Notes: generated by a model from the letters alone, not told the origin. A stretch of DNA of 64,000 nucleotides from Halomonas meridiana (GCF_009846525.1 NZ_CP024621.1:1860001-1924000), one strand, 5' to 3'. Positions 44,794-54,507 are shown, counted from the first letter of the stretch. Made by a program: numbers and translations.

Positions 44794-46211
44794 TTGATGG
44801 CATGGTGAAAACCAGCACTAATGGCTCTGATCAAACGTTGAAGCGAAAACGGCTGGGGGAGTTAAGGCTTCTTGAATCACATTTAGAGGATGTGATCTTC
44901 AGGAACCATGAGTTGCTGTGTCTTGAGAGGATAGGCCTGTTTGTAGACAGTATTCATTTAGTTAGGCAGGGCCGTGTTCAAGACTTAATGGGGCATCAAA
45001 AATACCCTGATTTAATGTTTCTGACTGATCGTGGTGATGTCGGAATTGTGGAAGTGAAGCGCTTTGGAAACAGGGAGCTTAGAGGTAGGTCTGTCATTTC
45101 ACAGATTCTCGATTACGGTGCTGCACTTGGAAGCCTTGATGAACGCAGCCAAGTTGAACTGTTTTCTCAAGGTCTACCTGGCTGTACTCGGCTTGAACAC
45201 GTCGCTTTGAAGCTAGTGGGAGATCCCAATCGGGCGCGTTGGGTAGCGCAAAGTTACAGAAATCGGCTGTCTCAGGGGCAGTTGCATTACATCATTGCTT
45301 GCGATGAAGCACCTGAAGGTTTATCAGAATGGATTCGTTCAGCCAGTAGGAACGATGCAACCGATTATCAGATTAGTGTTTTGGAAGTCTCCCCGTTTCA
45401 AAACGATGAGTATCCTGAAGACATTATATGGCTATCTCAGCCCATAGCTCGCACTGAGACCATACATCGAACCACTGTGGAAGTTATCCGGAATGATGAC
45501 AGCGGACAGCTTTCGGTCAATATTTCTAGTGAATCACCCGATACCATTGAAGAGCGGGCTGAGTCTGATCAGCCGTTAGTCGCCTCTGGCCAGCGTAAGT
45601 TTAAAAATGGGATTGAGACGGTTGCCGAAGAAATTGGTCTGCCCAGCAAGATGATTCACACGGCTTTGAAGTCGGCCAATCAGCAAGGAGTTAGCGCTGA
45701 CTGGGAGTGGGCTTACGATGCATTTGCCAACTCAGAGAGTGAAAGGATTGCTTTTTTAAGAGGAAAAAGAATTCTGGGGATGGTGGAAGGGCGCTATGGA
45801 GTTAACCTAGCCCAGCCGTGGAGACCTAGCGTTTTTGTTGGATATTACTTCTCTTCTCATGATCATAGTATCCAGCCTGTAGGCAAGGGGAGGGGCGGGG
45901 ATTTCTCTATTATTCTTGATGTTACAAAGAATTGGGGGCAGCGGAATAGGTTCTGGGAAACGCCTGAGTACCGCTCGCTATGCCATCGACTAACCCAGCA
46001 GTCTGGCGAGTGGACGGTTTCGCAGGGAAATAACCTATGGCATCCGTTGATGATTCATCGCCCGATGGCCGACGTTATGAAAGGGGCAGTGGACGAATCT
46101 GACATGGTCAATCGCTGGTTCAGTGCTGCGAAAGAGGGACTTGATATGCTTTTGTCTGGTAGAGAGCTACAAGCACTTAGAGATAGGCTGGAGGACGAAG
46201 GCAAAGTATAA
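44790..46211 (+). CDS. Putative PD-(D/E)XK nuclease in the restriction locus
   Basis: A 473-residue protein with a nuclease-like core near residues 70-115 (YPDLMFLTDRGDVGIVEVKR, then RSVISQILDYGAAL): Asp, Glu-x-Lys and a downstream Gln, the arrangement of the PD-(D/E)XK fold. The remainder is unrecognised. It starts with GTG overlapping the GIY-YIG gene's stop, so the two nucleases are coupled. May restrict DNA independently of HsdR or regulate it. Family unidentified. Confidence 0.6.
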   Translation: MIDGMVKTSTNGSDQTLKRKRLGELRLLESHLEDVIFRNHELLCLERIGLFVDSIHLVRQGRVQDLMGHQKYPDLMFLTDRGDVGIVEVKRFGNRELRGRSVISQILDYGAALGSLDERSQVELFSQGLPGCTRLEHVALKLVGDPNRARWVAQSYRNRLSQGQLHYIIACDEAPEGLSEWIRSASRNDATDYQISVLEVSPFQNDEYPEDIIWLSQPIARTETIHRTTVEVIRNDDSGQLSVNISSESPDTIEERAESDQPLVASGQRKFKNGIETVAEEIGLPSKMIHTALKSANQQGVSADWEWAYDAFANSESERIAFLRGKRILGMVEGRYGVNLAQPWRPSVFVGYYFSSHDHSIQPVGKGRGGDFSIILDVTKNWGQRNRFWETPEYRSLCHRLTQQSGEWTVSQGNNLWHPLMIHRPMADVMKGAVDESDMVNRWFSAAKEGLDMLLSGRELQALRDRLEDEGKV

Positions 46212-46316
46212 CGAAAGCTGGCCATGGTGGATTATGAAGAACGCTGGTTATCCACTGGCTCATGTATGATCAAAATAAAGTAAAGCAGCTATGTAGTTAA
46301 CTACTAAGGATTTTCA

Positions 46317-49300
46317 ATGGCAGACAGCAGGGAAGCGCAGTTCCAACAAGACATCATCGACGCCATGGCTGCTAGTGGTTGGGCAGTGGGTACTGCCAGC
46401 GGATATGAGCGCACCTCAGCACTTTATACCGAAGACCTGCTGGGGTATGTGCAGGAGGCTTGGCCCGAGCGTTGGGAAAAGTTCTGCAAGGCTAACCCGC
46501 AATCGTCTGAAACGGTGTTTGTGCAGAAGGTAGTACGCGAGCTGGAGAGGGCAGGCACTTTAGAGGTGCTGCGCCATGGTTTTAAAGTGCCGGGCGTGGC
46601 ATTCGACCTGTGCAGCTTTAAACCCGACCATGCCATGAATCCTGAAGCGCTTTCCCGCTACCGTGCCAACCGCCTGCGCGTGGTGCCGGAAGTTTCTTAT
46701 TCACACCATGCGCGTGAAAAAGGGAACGGTGGTCAGAGCTACAACCCACGTTTAGACCTGGTGTTGTTTGTAAACGGTATCCCTACCGCCACCTTAGAGC
46801 TGAAAAGCGAATTCAAGCAGTCGGTGGAAAACGCCAAGCGCCAATACCGCAACGATCGCCCGCTAAAAGATCCTGTCACCCGCAAGGTTGAGCCGCTGCT
46901 GGCGTTTAAGCGCGGCGCGCTGGTGCATTTTGCGGTTAGCCAAGCGGAAGTAGCCATGACTACGAAGCTGGCGGGGAAAGAGACGTTCTTTTTGCCGTTT
47001 AACCTGGGCAGCGAAGGCGGCGGTGCTGGCAACCCGCCACCAGAAGATGACAATAGCTACGCCACAAGCTACTTGTGGGAGCGTGTGCTATTGCCGGATG
47101 CTTGGCTGAAGATTCTAGGGCGCTTTTTACACCTGGAGCAGAAAACCACCGAAGACTTTCACGGTCGGCGCAAAACGAAAGAAACGCTGATTTTTCCGCG
47201 CTACCACCAATGGGAAGTGGTTAATCAGCTGATTGAGGCCACCCAAGCCGAAGATGGCGGCCAGCGCTATCTAGTTCAGCACAGCGCGGGCTCGGGTAAG
47301 TCTAATTCCATTGCCTGGCTGGCCCACCAGCTCGCCAATCTGTATGACGAAAGCGGCCAGCAAAAGCGCTTCAACTCAGTGATTGTGGTGACTGACCGCA
47401 CCGTGCTGGATAGCCAGCTGCAAAACACCATTTACCAGTTTGAACATGCCCATGGGGTGGTGTGTCCGATCACCCGCGATGTCGGCAACCAGAGCAAATC
47501 TGAACAGCTGGCGGAGGCGCTGGCGAGCAATACCCGCATCATCATCGTCACTATCCAGACCTTTCCTGCGCTGTTCGATGCGCTGGATAAGCGGCCCGCG
47601 CTTGCCGAAGGCCGCTATGCAGTGATTGCCGATGAAGCACACTCTTCACAGGCGGGCGATTCTGCGCGCAAGCTCAAGGCGCTGTTAGCTGCCGCTGGCG
47701 AGAGCGCGGGAGATGATGAGGAAATCAGTGCAGAAGCAATGCTGGATGCAGCCGTGTCCACTCGTCGCCCGAATGAGCGCATCAGCTACTACGCCTTTAC
47801 CGCCACACCCAAGGCTAAGACACTAGAACTGTTTGGCTGTGTACCAGACCCAAGCTTGCAGCTAAGCGCGGACAACAAGCCTGAGCCATTTCATCTCTAC
47901 TCAATGCGTCAGGCTATCGAGGAAGGCTTCATTCTGGATGTGCTGCGTAATTACGTCACCTACAGTACCGCCTGGAAACTGGCCCATTTAGAGGATGAAG
48001 AGCAGGAAGTAGACGCCAAAAAGGCCTCCCGCGCATTAGCCAAGTGGGTTCGCTTACATCCTTACAACATTGCCCAGCGCGTAGAGGTGATTGTTGAACA
48101 CTTTCGCGCCAATGTGCGCCACTTGTTAGATGGCCAAGCCAAGGCCATGGTGGTCACCGCCAGCCGCCAAGAGGCAGTGCGCTACCAACTGGCGATGCGC
48201 CAGTATGTGGAAGCTCAAGGCTATCGCGACGTGCATCCCTTGGTGGCCTTTTCGGGCAGCGTACCGGCCGATGAGGTCATACCTGAAGAAGTAAGCGAAA
48301 CCAGCAAGCTGCTAAACCCCAGCGTGCGTGGGCGTGATTTAGCGGCAGCGTTAGATACCGACGAGTTCAACGTGATGATTGCTGCCAACAAATACCAAAC
48401 TGGCTTTGACCAGCCCAAGCTATGCGCCATGTACGTGGATAAGAAACTGCAGGGCGTGGACTGCGTGCAGACGCTCTCGCGGCTGAACCGCCTGTTTCCT
48501 GGCAAACAGACGTTTATTCTCGATTTCTTTAATGAGCCACAAGAAATCTTAGAGGCGTTTGCGCCGTACTACCGCAAAGCAACCTTGGCTGACGTTTCCG
48601 ACCCGCAGGTGGTGTACGACCTCAAACGCACGCTGGATGCTAACGGCATTTATCACTGGCCCGAGGTGGAAGCGTTCGCAGCAGCGTTTTTTGACCCCAA
48701 AGCACCGGCCTCACGCTTAAGTTACTACTGCCAGCCTGCTCAAGATCGCTTCAAAAAGCGTTATGAAGTCACCGTAGAGCAGCAGCAGACGTGGAAGGAA
48801 GCCCGCTATCAAGCTGAGCAGCAGGGCGACGATAAAGGCATAAAGCGTGCCGAGCAGGAACTGGAAGACGCGGGCAAAACCCGCGATGAACTCGACCTGT
48901 TCCGTAAAAACCTGCAAAGCTTTGTACGCACCTATGAATTTCTAAGCCAGATTATTCACTTCGATGATGCTGAATTAGAACAGCTGTGCGTGTATGCCAA
49001 GCACCTGCATCCCTTGCTACGTATTGACCGGTTATTAATTGGCGACCCTATTGATGTCAGCGAGCTTGAGCTGGACAGCTACCGGCTGACCAAGCGCGCT
49101 GAGCAGCGCCTCTCGCTTGAAGAGGAGAGTGGCGATTACGGCTTGAAACCAATCTCAGATGTTGGCTCCGGCAAACCCCATGACCCCGAAACTCAACGCC
49201 TTAATGAGATTATCGAGCGCCTGAATGACCTCTACGGCGCAGATATTAGCGATGGCGATAAGCTGCATTTCGCCAACGGCATTGCTGACCGCATTGAACG

Positions 49301-49514
49301 TGATGATGCTGTCATGGCCCAGATCAACCACCATGACGAAACCCAAGTGATGCATGGGCTATTTCCCAAGCGCGTGACCGACGCCGTGTTAGACGCGATG
49401 AACGACCATGAAAAACTGAGTATGCCGCTGCTAGAAAACGAAGAAACCGGTAGGCAGTTTGCGCTGCTGATCTTGAAGCTGCTTACAGGTCGGCAGCTTG
49501 ATGGGCGAATCTAG
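46317..49514 (+). CDS. hsdR: Type I restriction endonuclease subunit HsdR
   Basis: A 1065-residue motor/nuclease subunit. The N-terminal nuclease domain has RLDLVLFVNGIPTATLELKS (Asp ... Glu-x-Lys) near 145-165; the translocase has Walker A HSAGSGKSN near 322-330, DEAH-type motif IADEAHSSQ near 437, TATPK, and YQTGFDQPKL near motif V. The C-terminal helical region binds HsdM. AAGGA precedes the ATG. It cuts unmodified DNA after translocation. Completes the restriction system with hsdM and hsdS, separated from them by two nuclease genes. Confidence 0.95.
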   Translation: MADSREAQFQQDIIDAMAASGWAVGTASGYERTSALYTEDLLGYVQEAWPERWEKFCKANPQSSETVFVQKVVRELERAGTLEVLRHGFKVPGVAFDLCSFKPDHAMNPEALSRYRANRLRVVPEVSYSHHAREKGNGGQSYNPRLDLVLFVNGIPTATLELKSEFKQSVENAKRQYRNDRPLKDPVTRKVEPLLAFKRGALVHFAVSQAEVAMTTKLAGKETFFLPFNLGSEGGGAGNPPPEDDNSYATSYLWERVLLPDAWLKILGRFLHLEQKTTEDFHGRRKTKETLIFPRYHQWEVVNQLIEATQAEDGGQRYLVQHSAGSGKSNSIAWLAHQLANLYDESGQQKRFNSVIVVTDRTVLDSQLQNTIYQFEHAHGVVCPITRDVGNQSKSEQLAEALASNTRIIIVTIQTFPALFDALDKRPALAEGRYAVIADEAHSSQAGDSARKLKALLAAAGESAGDDEEISAEAMLDAAVSTRRPNERISYYAFTATPKAKTLELFGCVPDPSLQLSADNKPEPFHLYSMRQAIEEGFILDVLRNYVTYSTAWKLAHLEDEEQEVDAKKASRALAKWVRLHPYNIAQRVEVIVEHFRANVRHLLDGQAKAMVVTASRQEAVRYQLAMRQYVEAQGYRDVHPLVAFSGSVPADEVIPEEVSETSKLLNPSVRGRDLAAALDTDEFNVMIAANKYQTGFDQPKLCAMYVDKKLQGVDCVQTLSRLNRLFPGKQTFILDFFNEPQEILEAFAPYYRKATLADVSDPQVVYDLKRTLDANGIYHWPEVEAFAAAFFDPKAPASRLSYYCQPAQDRFKKRYEVTVEQQQTWKEARYQAEQQGDDKGIKRAEQELEDAGKTRDELDLFRKNLQSFVRTYEFLSQIIHFDDAELEQLCVYAKHLHPLLRIDRLLIGDPIDVSELELDSYRLTKRAEQRLSLEEESGDYGLKPISDVGSGKPHDPETQRLNEIIERLNDLYGADISDGDKLHFANGIADRIERDDAVMAQINHHDETQVMHGLFPKRVTDAVLDAMNDHEKLSMPLLENEETGRQFALLILKLLTGRQLDGRI

Positions 49515-49621
49515 CGTATGATGATGAATTCAAACGTGATGGATTCATCACGATACTGCATAGATTTTACTGCCTGCGTAAGGTGGGTGATTTACATCTC
49601 ATGGGCTGGAGGACACGGTGA

Positions 49622-50725
49622 ATGGCTAAAGTTGGCTACCTCACGCACCTAGAAATTAATGGTTTTCGCTCTATCGAGTCTACCTCACTAGAGCTCAAGC
49701 CACTGAACGTGCTAATTGGCCCCAATGGTGCGGGGAAGTCGAACTTCATCAATTTTTTTCGCTTCATGAATAAGCTGCTTCAAAAAGATTTGCAGCTATA
49801 TGTAGCGGAACAGGGCGGGGCGGATGCGCTGCTTCATTTTGGCCGAAAACAGACTCCCACACTTTCAACGTACTTGCGCTTTGATCCAAACAGCTATGGG
49901 GCAACCTTGATTCCATCGCAAGATGGGCGGCTAGTCTTTAAAGAGGAGTTTTGCGAGTTTTTTGCTGACACCATAGGCTTTTCAGGTGGCGACAAAAAAA
50001 AAGGGCTAGCTAAGCCTGGTGCTGACGAATCAGCATTGCCTGCCCCACAGGGAGCGACTATTGCAGGTAATGTGGCTAAGCACATTTCTGACTGGAAGGT
50101 GTATCACTTCCACGATACGAGCAGCAGTGCGCCTATGAAGCAGGCGGGAGAGCTGTTGGACAGTGACCGATTACGCGAGCAGGGTGAAAACTTAGCGGCT
50201 TTCCTTTATGACATTCAGACGCACAACCCGGATGTCTATAAGCGAATTGTATCTACGATCCAGCGGGTTGCGCCGTTTTTTCACGATTTCATACTGGCAC
50301 CTGAACGGCATAACGACAGCAAAATTCGGCTGCGTTGGAAACATAAAGGCAGCGACGCTTACTTTGATGCCCATGCACTTTCAGACGGTACGCTACGGTT
50401 TATTTGCATGGCTACCTTACTGCTACAGCCCAGCCTGCCTTCCCTGATATTGCTAGATGAACCTGAGTTAGGTTTGCACCCGTATGCCATACAGCTATTG
50501 GGTTCCATGCTTAGGCTGGTTAGCCAATCAACTCAAATTATTATCTCTACGCAGTCAGTCTCGTTGGCTAATGAGTTTGGCGCTGACGATGTGGTCGTTG
50601 TGGAGCATCACGAAAATCGATCGACTTTTAAACGATTAGATGCGGGCGCGCTAGAAGCGTGGCTTGATGACTACCGTCTAGGAGACCTCTGGGAGAAAAA
50701 TCTGCTGGGAGGTACGCCAGCATGA
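49622..50725 (+). CDS. AAA family ATPase (ABC-type, partner of DUF4276 protein)
   Basis: A 367-residue SMC/OLD-like ATPase. Walker A IGPNGAGKSN at 32-41, signature-like ALSDGTLRFICMATLL near 250, Walker B LILLDEPELGLHP near 276-288, and IISTQSVSLANEF as the switch region. It overlaps the DUF4276 gene by 4 nt. An ATPase plus a TOPRIM-like partner is the layout of defence pairs such as PARIS or split OLD systems. Lies just behind hsdR, so it could act as a back-up if restriction fails. Confidence 0.85.
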   Translation: MAKVGYLTHLEINGFRSIESTSLELKPLNVLIGPNGAGKSNFINFFRFMNKLLQKDLQLYVAEQGGADALLHFGRKQTPTLSTYLRFDPNSYGATLIPSQDGRLVFKEEFCEFFADTIGFSGGDKKKGLAKPGADESALPAPQGATIAGNVAKHISDWKVYHFHDTSSSAPMKQAGELLDSDRLREQGENLAAFLYDIQTHNPDVYKRIVSTIQRVAPFFHDFILAPERHNDSKIRLRWKHKGSDAYFDAHALSDGTLRFICMATLLLQPSLPSLILLDEPELGLHPYAIQLLGSMLRLVSQSTQIIISTQSVSLANEFGADDVVVVEHHENRSTFKRLDAGALEAWLDDYRLGDLWEKNLLGGTPA

Positions 50726-51315
50726 TTCGGTTGGGTATTAGTGTGGAAGGGGCAACGGAACGTGAGTTTGTGACGCGGGTATTGGCACCTGTATTGGCAT
50801 ATAGCAAAGTGTTTGCGTATCCCATCGATATGCATGGACGTGTTTCGCTTGAGCGAGTGGAAAAAGAGCTTAGCAAGCTGCTTGCGATGTTCGATCATGT
50901 GACTACGTTTTATGATTTCTACGGATTCCATAAACGACCAGAAGGAAGTGTCGATGCGTTAGAGGCAGCGATCAATGATTTGGTGCCAGCCGACAAACGT
51001 CATAGATTCACACCATACGTTCAGCAGTATGAATTTGAAGCGCTGGTACTCGCAGTGCCTGACCGTGCGGAAAGTGTCATTGGCATCAATGGCCTGGGGG
51101 ATAAGATTCGTCAGATAGTTGATCGGTGTGGTGGGGCTGAACAAGTCAACGATGGTTATGACACCTGCCCCTCTCGGCGTATTAAAGCGATTGCCCCTCA
51201 GTATGATAAAAAATTCCATGGTCCAGTGACGTTAGAAGATGGTTTGCAAGAAGCGAGGGCAGCTTGCCCCCGCTTTGATGCTTGGCTGACTGCTATAGAA
51301 CAGCTCAAAAAATAA
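50722..51315 (+). CDS. DUF4276 family protein (TOPRIM-like partner of the ATPase)
   Basis: A 197-residue DUF4276 protein: the N-terminal SVEGATEREFVTRVLAP carries the Glu of a TOPRIM-like fold, and VTTFYDFYGF and YVQQYEFEALVLAVPD are family landmarks. Probably the nuclease or effector component activated by the upstream ATPase. Coupled through an ATGA overlap. The defence role is inferred from the pairing. Confidence 0.83.
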   Translation: MIRLGISVEGATEREFVTRVLAPVLAYSKVFAYPIDMHGRVSLERVEKELSKLLAMFDHVTTFYDFYGFHKRPEGSVDALEAAINDLVPADKRHRFTPYVQQYEFEALVLAVPDRAESVIGINGLGDKIRQIVDRCGGAEQVNDGYDTCPSRRIKAIAPQYDKKFHGPVTLEDGLQEARAACPRFDAWLTAIEQLKK

Positions 51316-51389
51316 AAGTATGGTTAAATAAAATTTAATTCTGGCCGATAGTTTCATTGCAGCATTCAAAAGCTAAAAAAGGAATTGCA

Positions 51390-51866
51390 ATGAAATTATC
51401 AACTGCTTTATCAGTTTCTTGCGTGATTGGGTTGGTGGCTGTGCCTGTTACTGCCAATGCCTACTTTGGTGAGCCTGGTACCTGGGCAAGTGGTTGGGGT
51501 CAAGGAACGGCAGAATATATGGCGGTAAGCTCTGACGGCTCTGCTGAGTTGTACATTGCATGTAATGATGAAAACCCAGTCAGCATGACTCTGACTATTG
51601 ACGGTATCGCTTATGGGAATGATCGTCAGGGTGAGTTCAATCTTGTACTAGATGGTTATGAAATATCCAATCCACATTTCACTAATTCACGCGCGCACGC
51701 TGAAGGGTTCCTATATGCTTGGGAACGCATGCGCAAAGCCACAAGTATTATTGCTGTGACAGATGATGGTAAGCGTGTGGAGCTTCCAAGTCGTGGCTCT
51801 GCGGCAGCACTGCCAAGTGTTGACTCTCCCGCGATGGGCTGTAAAACACAATTCTACTCGTTCTGA
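51390..51866 (+). CDS. Secreted hypothetical protein
   Basis: A 158-residue protein with a signal peptide (about 1-24, ending TANAYF) and a mature beta-rich domain with two Cys (CNDENP and MGCKTQFYSF), probably disulfide bonded. No family recognised. AAGGA 7-8 nt upstream sets the start at 51390. It is the last cargo gene before the integrase. Confidence 0.6.
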   Translation: MKLSTALSVSCVIGLVAVPVTANAYFGEPGTWASGWGQGTAEYMAVSSDGSAELYIACNDENPVSMTLTIDGIAYGNDRQGEFNLVLDGYEISNPHFTNSRAHAEGFLYAWERMRKATSIIAVTDDGKRVELPSRGSAAALPSVDSPAMGCKTQFYSF

Positions 51867-51873
51867 AGGATTT

Positions 51874-51898
51874 TAGGCGCTGTACCAAGCAGCGCCTA
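51874..51898. terminator. Hairpin between convergent genes
   Basis: A perfect 8-bp stem (AGGCGCTG / CAGCGCCT, 7-nt loop) between the secreted protein gene and the integrase gene. No T run. Confidence 0.45.
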
Positions 51899-51915
51899 AT
51901 TGTGACAGTTGTTCC

Positions 51916-53106
51916 TTAAATGATGTAATCCGCCCATTCCTGCATCATTGCTCTACGCTTTTCAAACAGGTCTCCACGTCGATAGGCGGCTTCCACTTTG
52001 TTTTCAATGGCATGTGCTAACGCCATTTCAGCTACATCCCTAGGATAGCTCGTTACCTCGCCTGTCCAATCCCTAAAGCTTGAGCGGAAGCCGTGGGGTA
52101 CATAATTGCCTTTTTCACCACTAGGCCCGTAACCAAGCCCGCGCATAAATTGCAGAAGCGACATATTGGATAGCGGTCGACCCGCTTTCATACCTGGAAA
52201 AATAAAGCTATTGCCTCTCACGCGAGGGAGGCTCAACAACAGATCCAGTGCCTGCTTAGATAGTGGCACCCTGTGCTCACGATTCGCTTTCATACGTGTG
52301 GCGGGTATCTGCCAAGTTGATTTTGCTATGTCGATTTCATGCCACTCAGCATTGAGTACTTCTGACGTGCGAGTAGCGGTCAATATGAGGAACTGCAGCG
52401 CCTTAGAAGACATGCTGCTGTAATGCTGGATTGATCTCATAAACTCCGCTACTTGCTCGTAAGGCATAGCAGGGTGGTGATTCACCTTTTGAACCCTCGA
52501 AGGCTTAGCTAGGAGTTTGTCGAGATGGCCACGCCAGCGGGCAGGGTTAACCGGGTCGCGATATTCATGTGCTGCTGCGAAGTCTAATACGTTTTCAATA
52601 CGCCCTTGTACACGCTTAGCGGTCTCGTTTTTGGCCGTCCAGATAGGCGTTAAAATCTTCAATATATCATGCGTGGTGACCTCCTCTACTGGAAGGTTGC
52701 CTATTACCGGGCGCACGTATGTTTTTAGCGTACTTACCCACTGGCGCGCATGCTTTGCGTTTCGCCAACTGCGACGGTGAGACTGAATGTAGCGCGCTGC
52801 ACAATGAGTGAACGTTACAGGCCCCGCTTCAGTATCAGCTTTCTGTTCACGTGCTGACAGCGGGTCGATGCCTTGCTTGACGAGCTTACGTTGCTCAGAA
52901 GCTAAATCCCTTGCCTCTGATAGCGATATGTCGACGTAACTACCAAGCCCCATGTCACGTAACTTGCTATTCCAGCGAAAGCGATAAATCCAGCTTGCAC
53001 CACCACCTTTACCAATTTTGAGGTACAAGCCATCCCCATCATTGGTCATGCCAGGATTTGACTCCCTGACCAGTTTTTGAACGCCTTTTGTCGTCAGTTT
53101 GCCCAT
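51916..53106 (-). CDS. P4-like tyrosine integrase of the island
   Basis: A 396-residue integrase with an N-terminal DUF4102-type arm-binding domain (about 1-90; DGDGLYLKIGKGGGASWIYR), a SAM-like core-binding domain (about 105-190) and a catalytic domain with Arg in ILTATRTSEVLNAEW, HGFRSSFRDW, and the Tyr in NKVEAAYRRGD. It should catalyse integration and excision between the 18-bp cores. Its start faces the right core, with decamer repeats and the core within 200 bp upstream, allowing integrase autoregulation. Confidence 0.93.
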   Translation of the reverse strand: MGKLTTKGVQKLVRESNPGMTNDGDGLYLKIGKGGGASWIYRFRWNSKLRDMGLGSYVDISLSEARDLASEQRKLVKQGIDPLSAREQKADTEAGPVTFTHCAARYIQSHRRSWRNAKHARQWVSTLKTYVRPVIGNLPVEEVTTHDILKILTPIWTAKNETAKRVQGRIENVLDFAAAHEYRDPVNPARWRGHLDKLLAKPSRVQKVNHHPAMPYEQVAEFMRSIQHYSSMSSKALQFLILTATRTSEVLNAEWHEIDIAKSTWQIPATRMKANREHRVPLSKQALDLLLSLPRVRGNSFIFPGMKAGRPLSNMSLLQFMRGLGYGPSGEKGNYVPHGFRSSFRDWTGEVTSYPRDVAEMALAHAIENKVEAAYRRGDLFEKRRAMMQEWADYII

Positions 53107-53146
53107 AGCCGCTATCCCCGAAGTAGGTTTTTAGCGTACCATATCC

Positions 53147-53168
53147 CAGCCCATACACCAGCCCATAC
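53147..53168 (+). repeat. Tandem decamer pair, candidate integrase arm-type site (right)
   Basis: Two copies of CAGCCCATAC 12 bp apart, identical in spacing and orientation to those at 919-940. Located between the integrase start and the right core. Confidence 0.65.
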
Positions 53169-53284
53169 TTGAGCTCTGTTTTACGTTGTATGTGAGTGGA
53201 TGGGGTTGGACTGTATTGACTATTTTTTTATTTTAAATCAGTAGCTTGCTGGATTGTGGTGGATGTTGTGGGATGTGTAGTATA

Positions 53285-53302
53285 CGGACTGTCCCTCCGC
53301 CA
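53285..53302 (+). other. Right attachment-site core of the genomic island
   Basis: Exact 18-bp copy of 847-864, in the same orientation. DNA to the right changes to GC-rich, chromosome-like genes. Marks the right end of the integrated element. Confidence 0.75.
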
Positions 53303-53566
53303 CTTATCTCGAAAAGCCCCTGTAAATCAGGGGCTTTTTTCGTTTCTAGGCCCTGCGCTTCCTCCCTAGCAAGCCCTCTATAAAATGCACCGGTCTTTCA
53401 CTGTGTCCAGATTGTGTCTGGGACTCCTGACCCAAAGAGCGCAGCAGCTCAAGGAAATGGGCCGCACGCTGACGGAGATAGACTTTCATTCCATTTATTC
53501 CCGTGGTAGCAAGAGTCGACGTATAGGATGGGCCCCAAGGGCTTCGTTTAAAAGCGATAATCGCTG
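53303..53566. other. Chromosomal intergenic region at the right junction
   Basis: Contains a terminator; otherwise only a 61-codon open frame (53385-53570) with no ribosome site or family resemblance, which I do not call. Confidence 0.5.
53313..53340. terminator. Terminator beside the right core
   Basis: Perfect 7-bp stem (GCCCCTG / CAGGGGC, 5-nt loop) with six T on the plus strand and a run of A upstream. Probably the native terminator of the gene into which the island inserted. Confidence 0.8.
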
Positions 53567-54454
53567 CTAATCCAACAACGACTCGCCCGTGCGGGTAAGC
53601 AGTGCTTTCAGGCTAGGCGACTCGAACCGACGCTGAATAGTAATGGCGTAGAACTCCTCCCACACGCCGGGCAGTGCGCCGTAATCTTTCAGCGTACCGT
53701 TATGCAGCTCGTCGCGCACGACGACCGGCGGCATGACGGCGATGTGCTGGGTATCCCGCGCCAGCAGACGCATCATGGCCATGTCGTCCACTTCGGCAGC
53801 GATCTTGGGCGTGAGGCGGTAGTGGCCGCATAGCTGATCGAAAGCGTGACGCGTGGCGTTTTCCACTCCGGGCAGAATGAAGGCGTGCCCGTTCAACGCG
53901 CTGGGAAATACCGGCGGTGGCGTGAGGTGCGGTGTTGCGATCAAACTCACCGGCTGGCGCGCCAAACGCTGTGAGCGCCAAGGATGCTCACTGTCTCCGC
54001 GAACGGGCTGGTTCGAGAGCACGACATCAAGCTTATGGGCTGACAAACGCCTTAGCAGGTCGTCCAGCCCGCCGCTTTGTAATATCAAATCCAGATCGTC
54101 TCGGCCTAGCAGCGGCCGCACGAACCCCTCCTGAAAGTTTCGCGACAGCGTGGCGACGGCACCTACACGCACCACCTCGCGGTGGGCGTGGCCACCTTCG
54201 GCAAACAGTGCGCTAAGCTCCTCGCCTTGGGTGAAAATGGCTTCTGCGTAGTCGAACGCGAGCCTGCCCGCTTCAGAAAGATGCAGCTGACGCCCCTCAC
54301 GGATGAACAGCGCCTGGCCCAGGCGCTCCTCCAACTGACGAATTTGTTGCGAAAGCGACGACTGCGACACGTGCAGCGCCTCGGCCGTGCGGGTCAGGTG
54401 GCCCGATTTTGCCACCTGCCAAAAGTAGTAAAGATGGTGGTAGTTAAGCTTCAT
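53567..54454 (-). CDS. LysR family regulator of the dab operon
   Basis: A 295-residue LysR-type regulator. The N-terminal helix-turn-helix is seen at 3-60 (NYHHLYYFWQVAKSGHLTRT, LHVSQSSLSQQIRQLEERLG), followed by a substrate-binding domain. It resembles NhaR/CbbR-like members. It is divergent from dabB with about 130 bp between starts, where CbbR-like sites occur, so it probably controls inorganic carbon uptake. Start at ATG 54454 because the protein then begins exactly as the family does; the frame is open to 54592. Confidence 0.85.
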   Translation of the reverse strand: MKLNYHHLYYFWQVAKSGHLTRTAEALHVSQSSLSQQIRQLEERLGQALFIREGRQLHLSEAGRLAFDYAEAIFTQGEELSALFAEGGHAHREVVRVGAVATLSRNFQEGFVRPLLGRDDLDLILQSGGLDDLLRRLSAHKLDVVLSNQPVRGDSEHPWRSQRLARQPVSLIATPHLTPPPVFPSALNGHAFILPGVENATRHAFDQLCGHYRLTPKIAAEVDDMAMMRLLARDTQHIAVMPPVVVRDELHNGTLKDYGALPGVWEEFYAITIQRRFESPSLKALLTRTGESLLD

Positions 54455-54507
54455 GGCAGCGTCGTCTCGGTAGCGATTGGGCTCTTCGTTCTGTTTTAGT
54501 GAACGTT

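Noticed and set aside
53385..53570. 61-codon open frame beyond the right core
   Set aside because: No ribosome site, no recognisable family; overlaps the end of the LysR gene.
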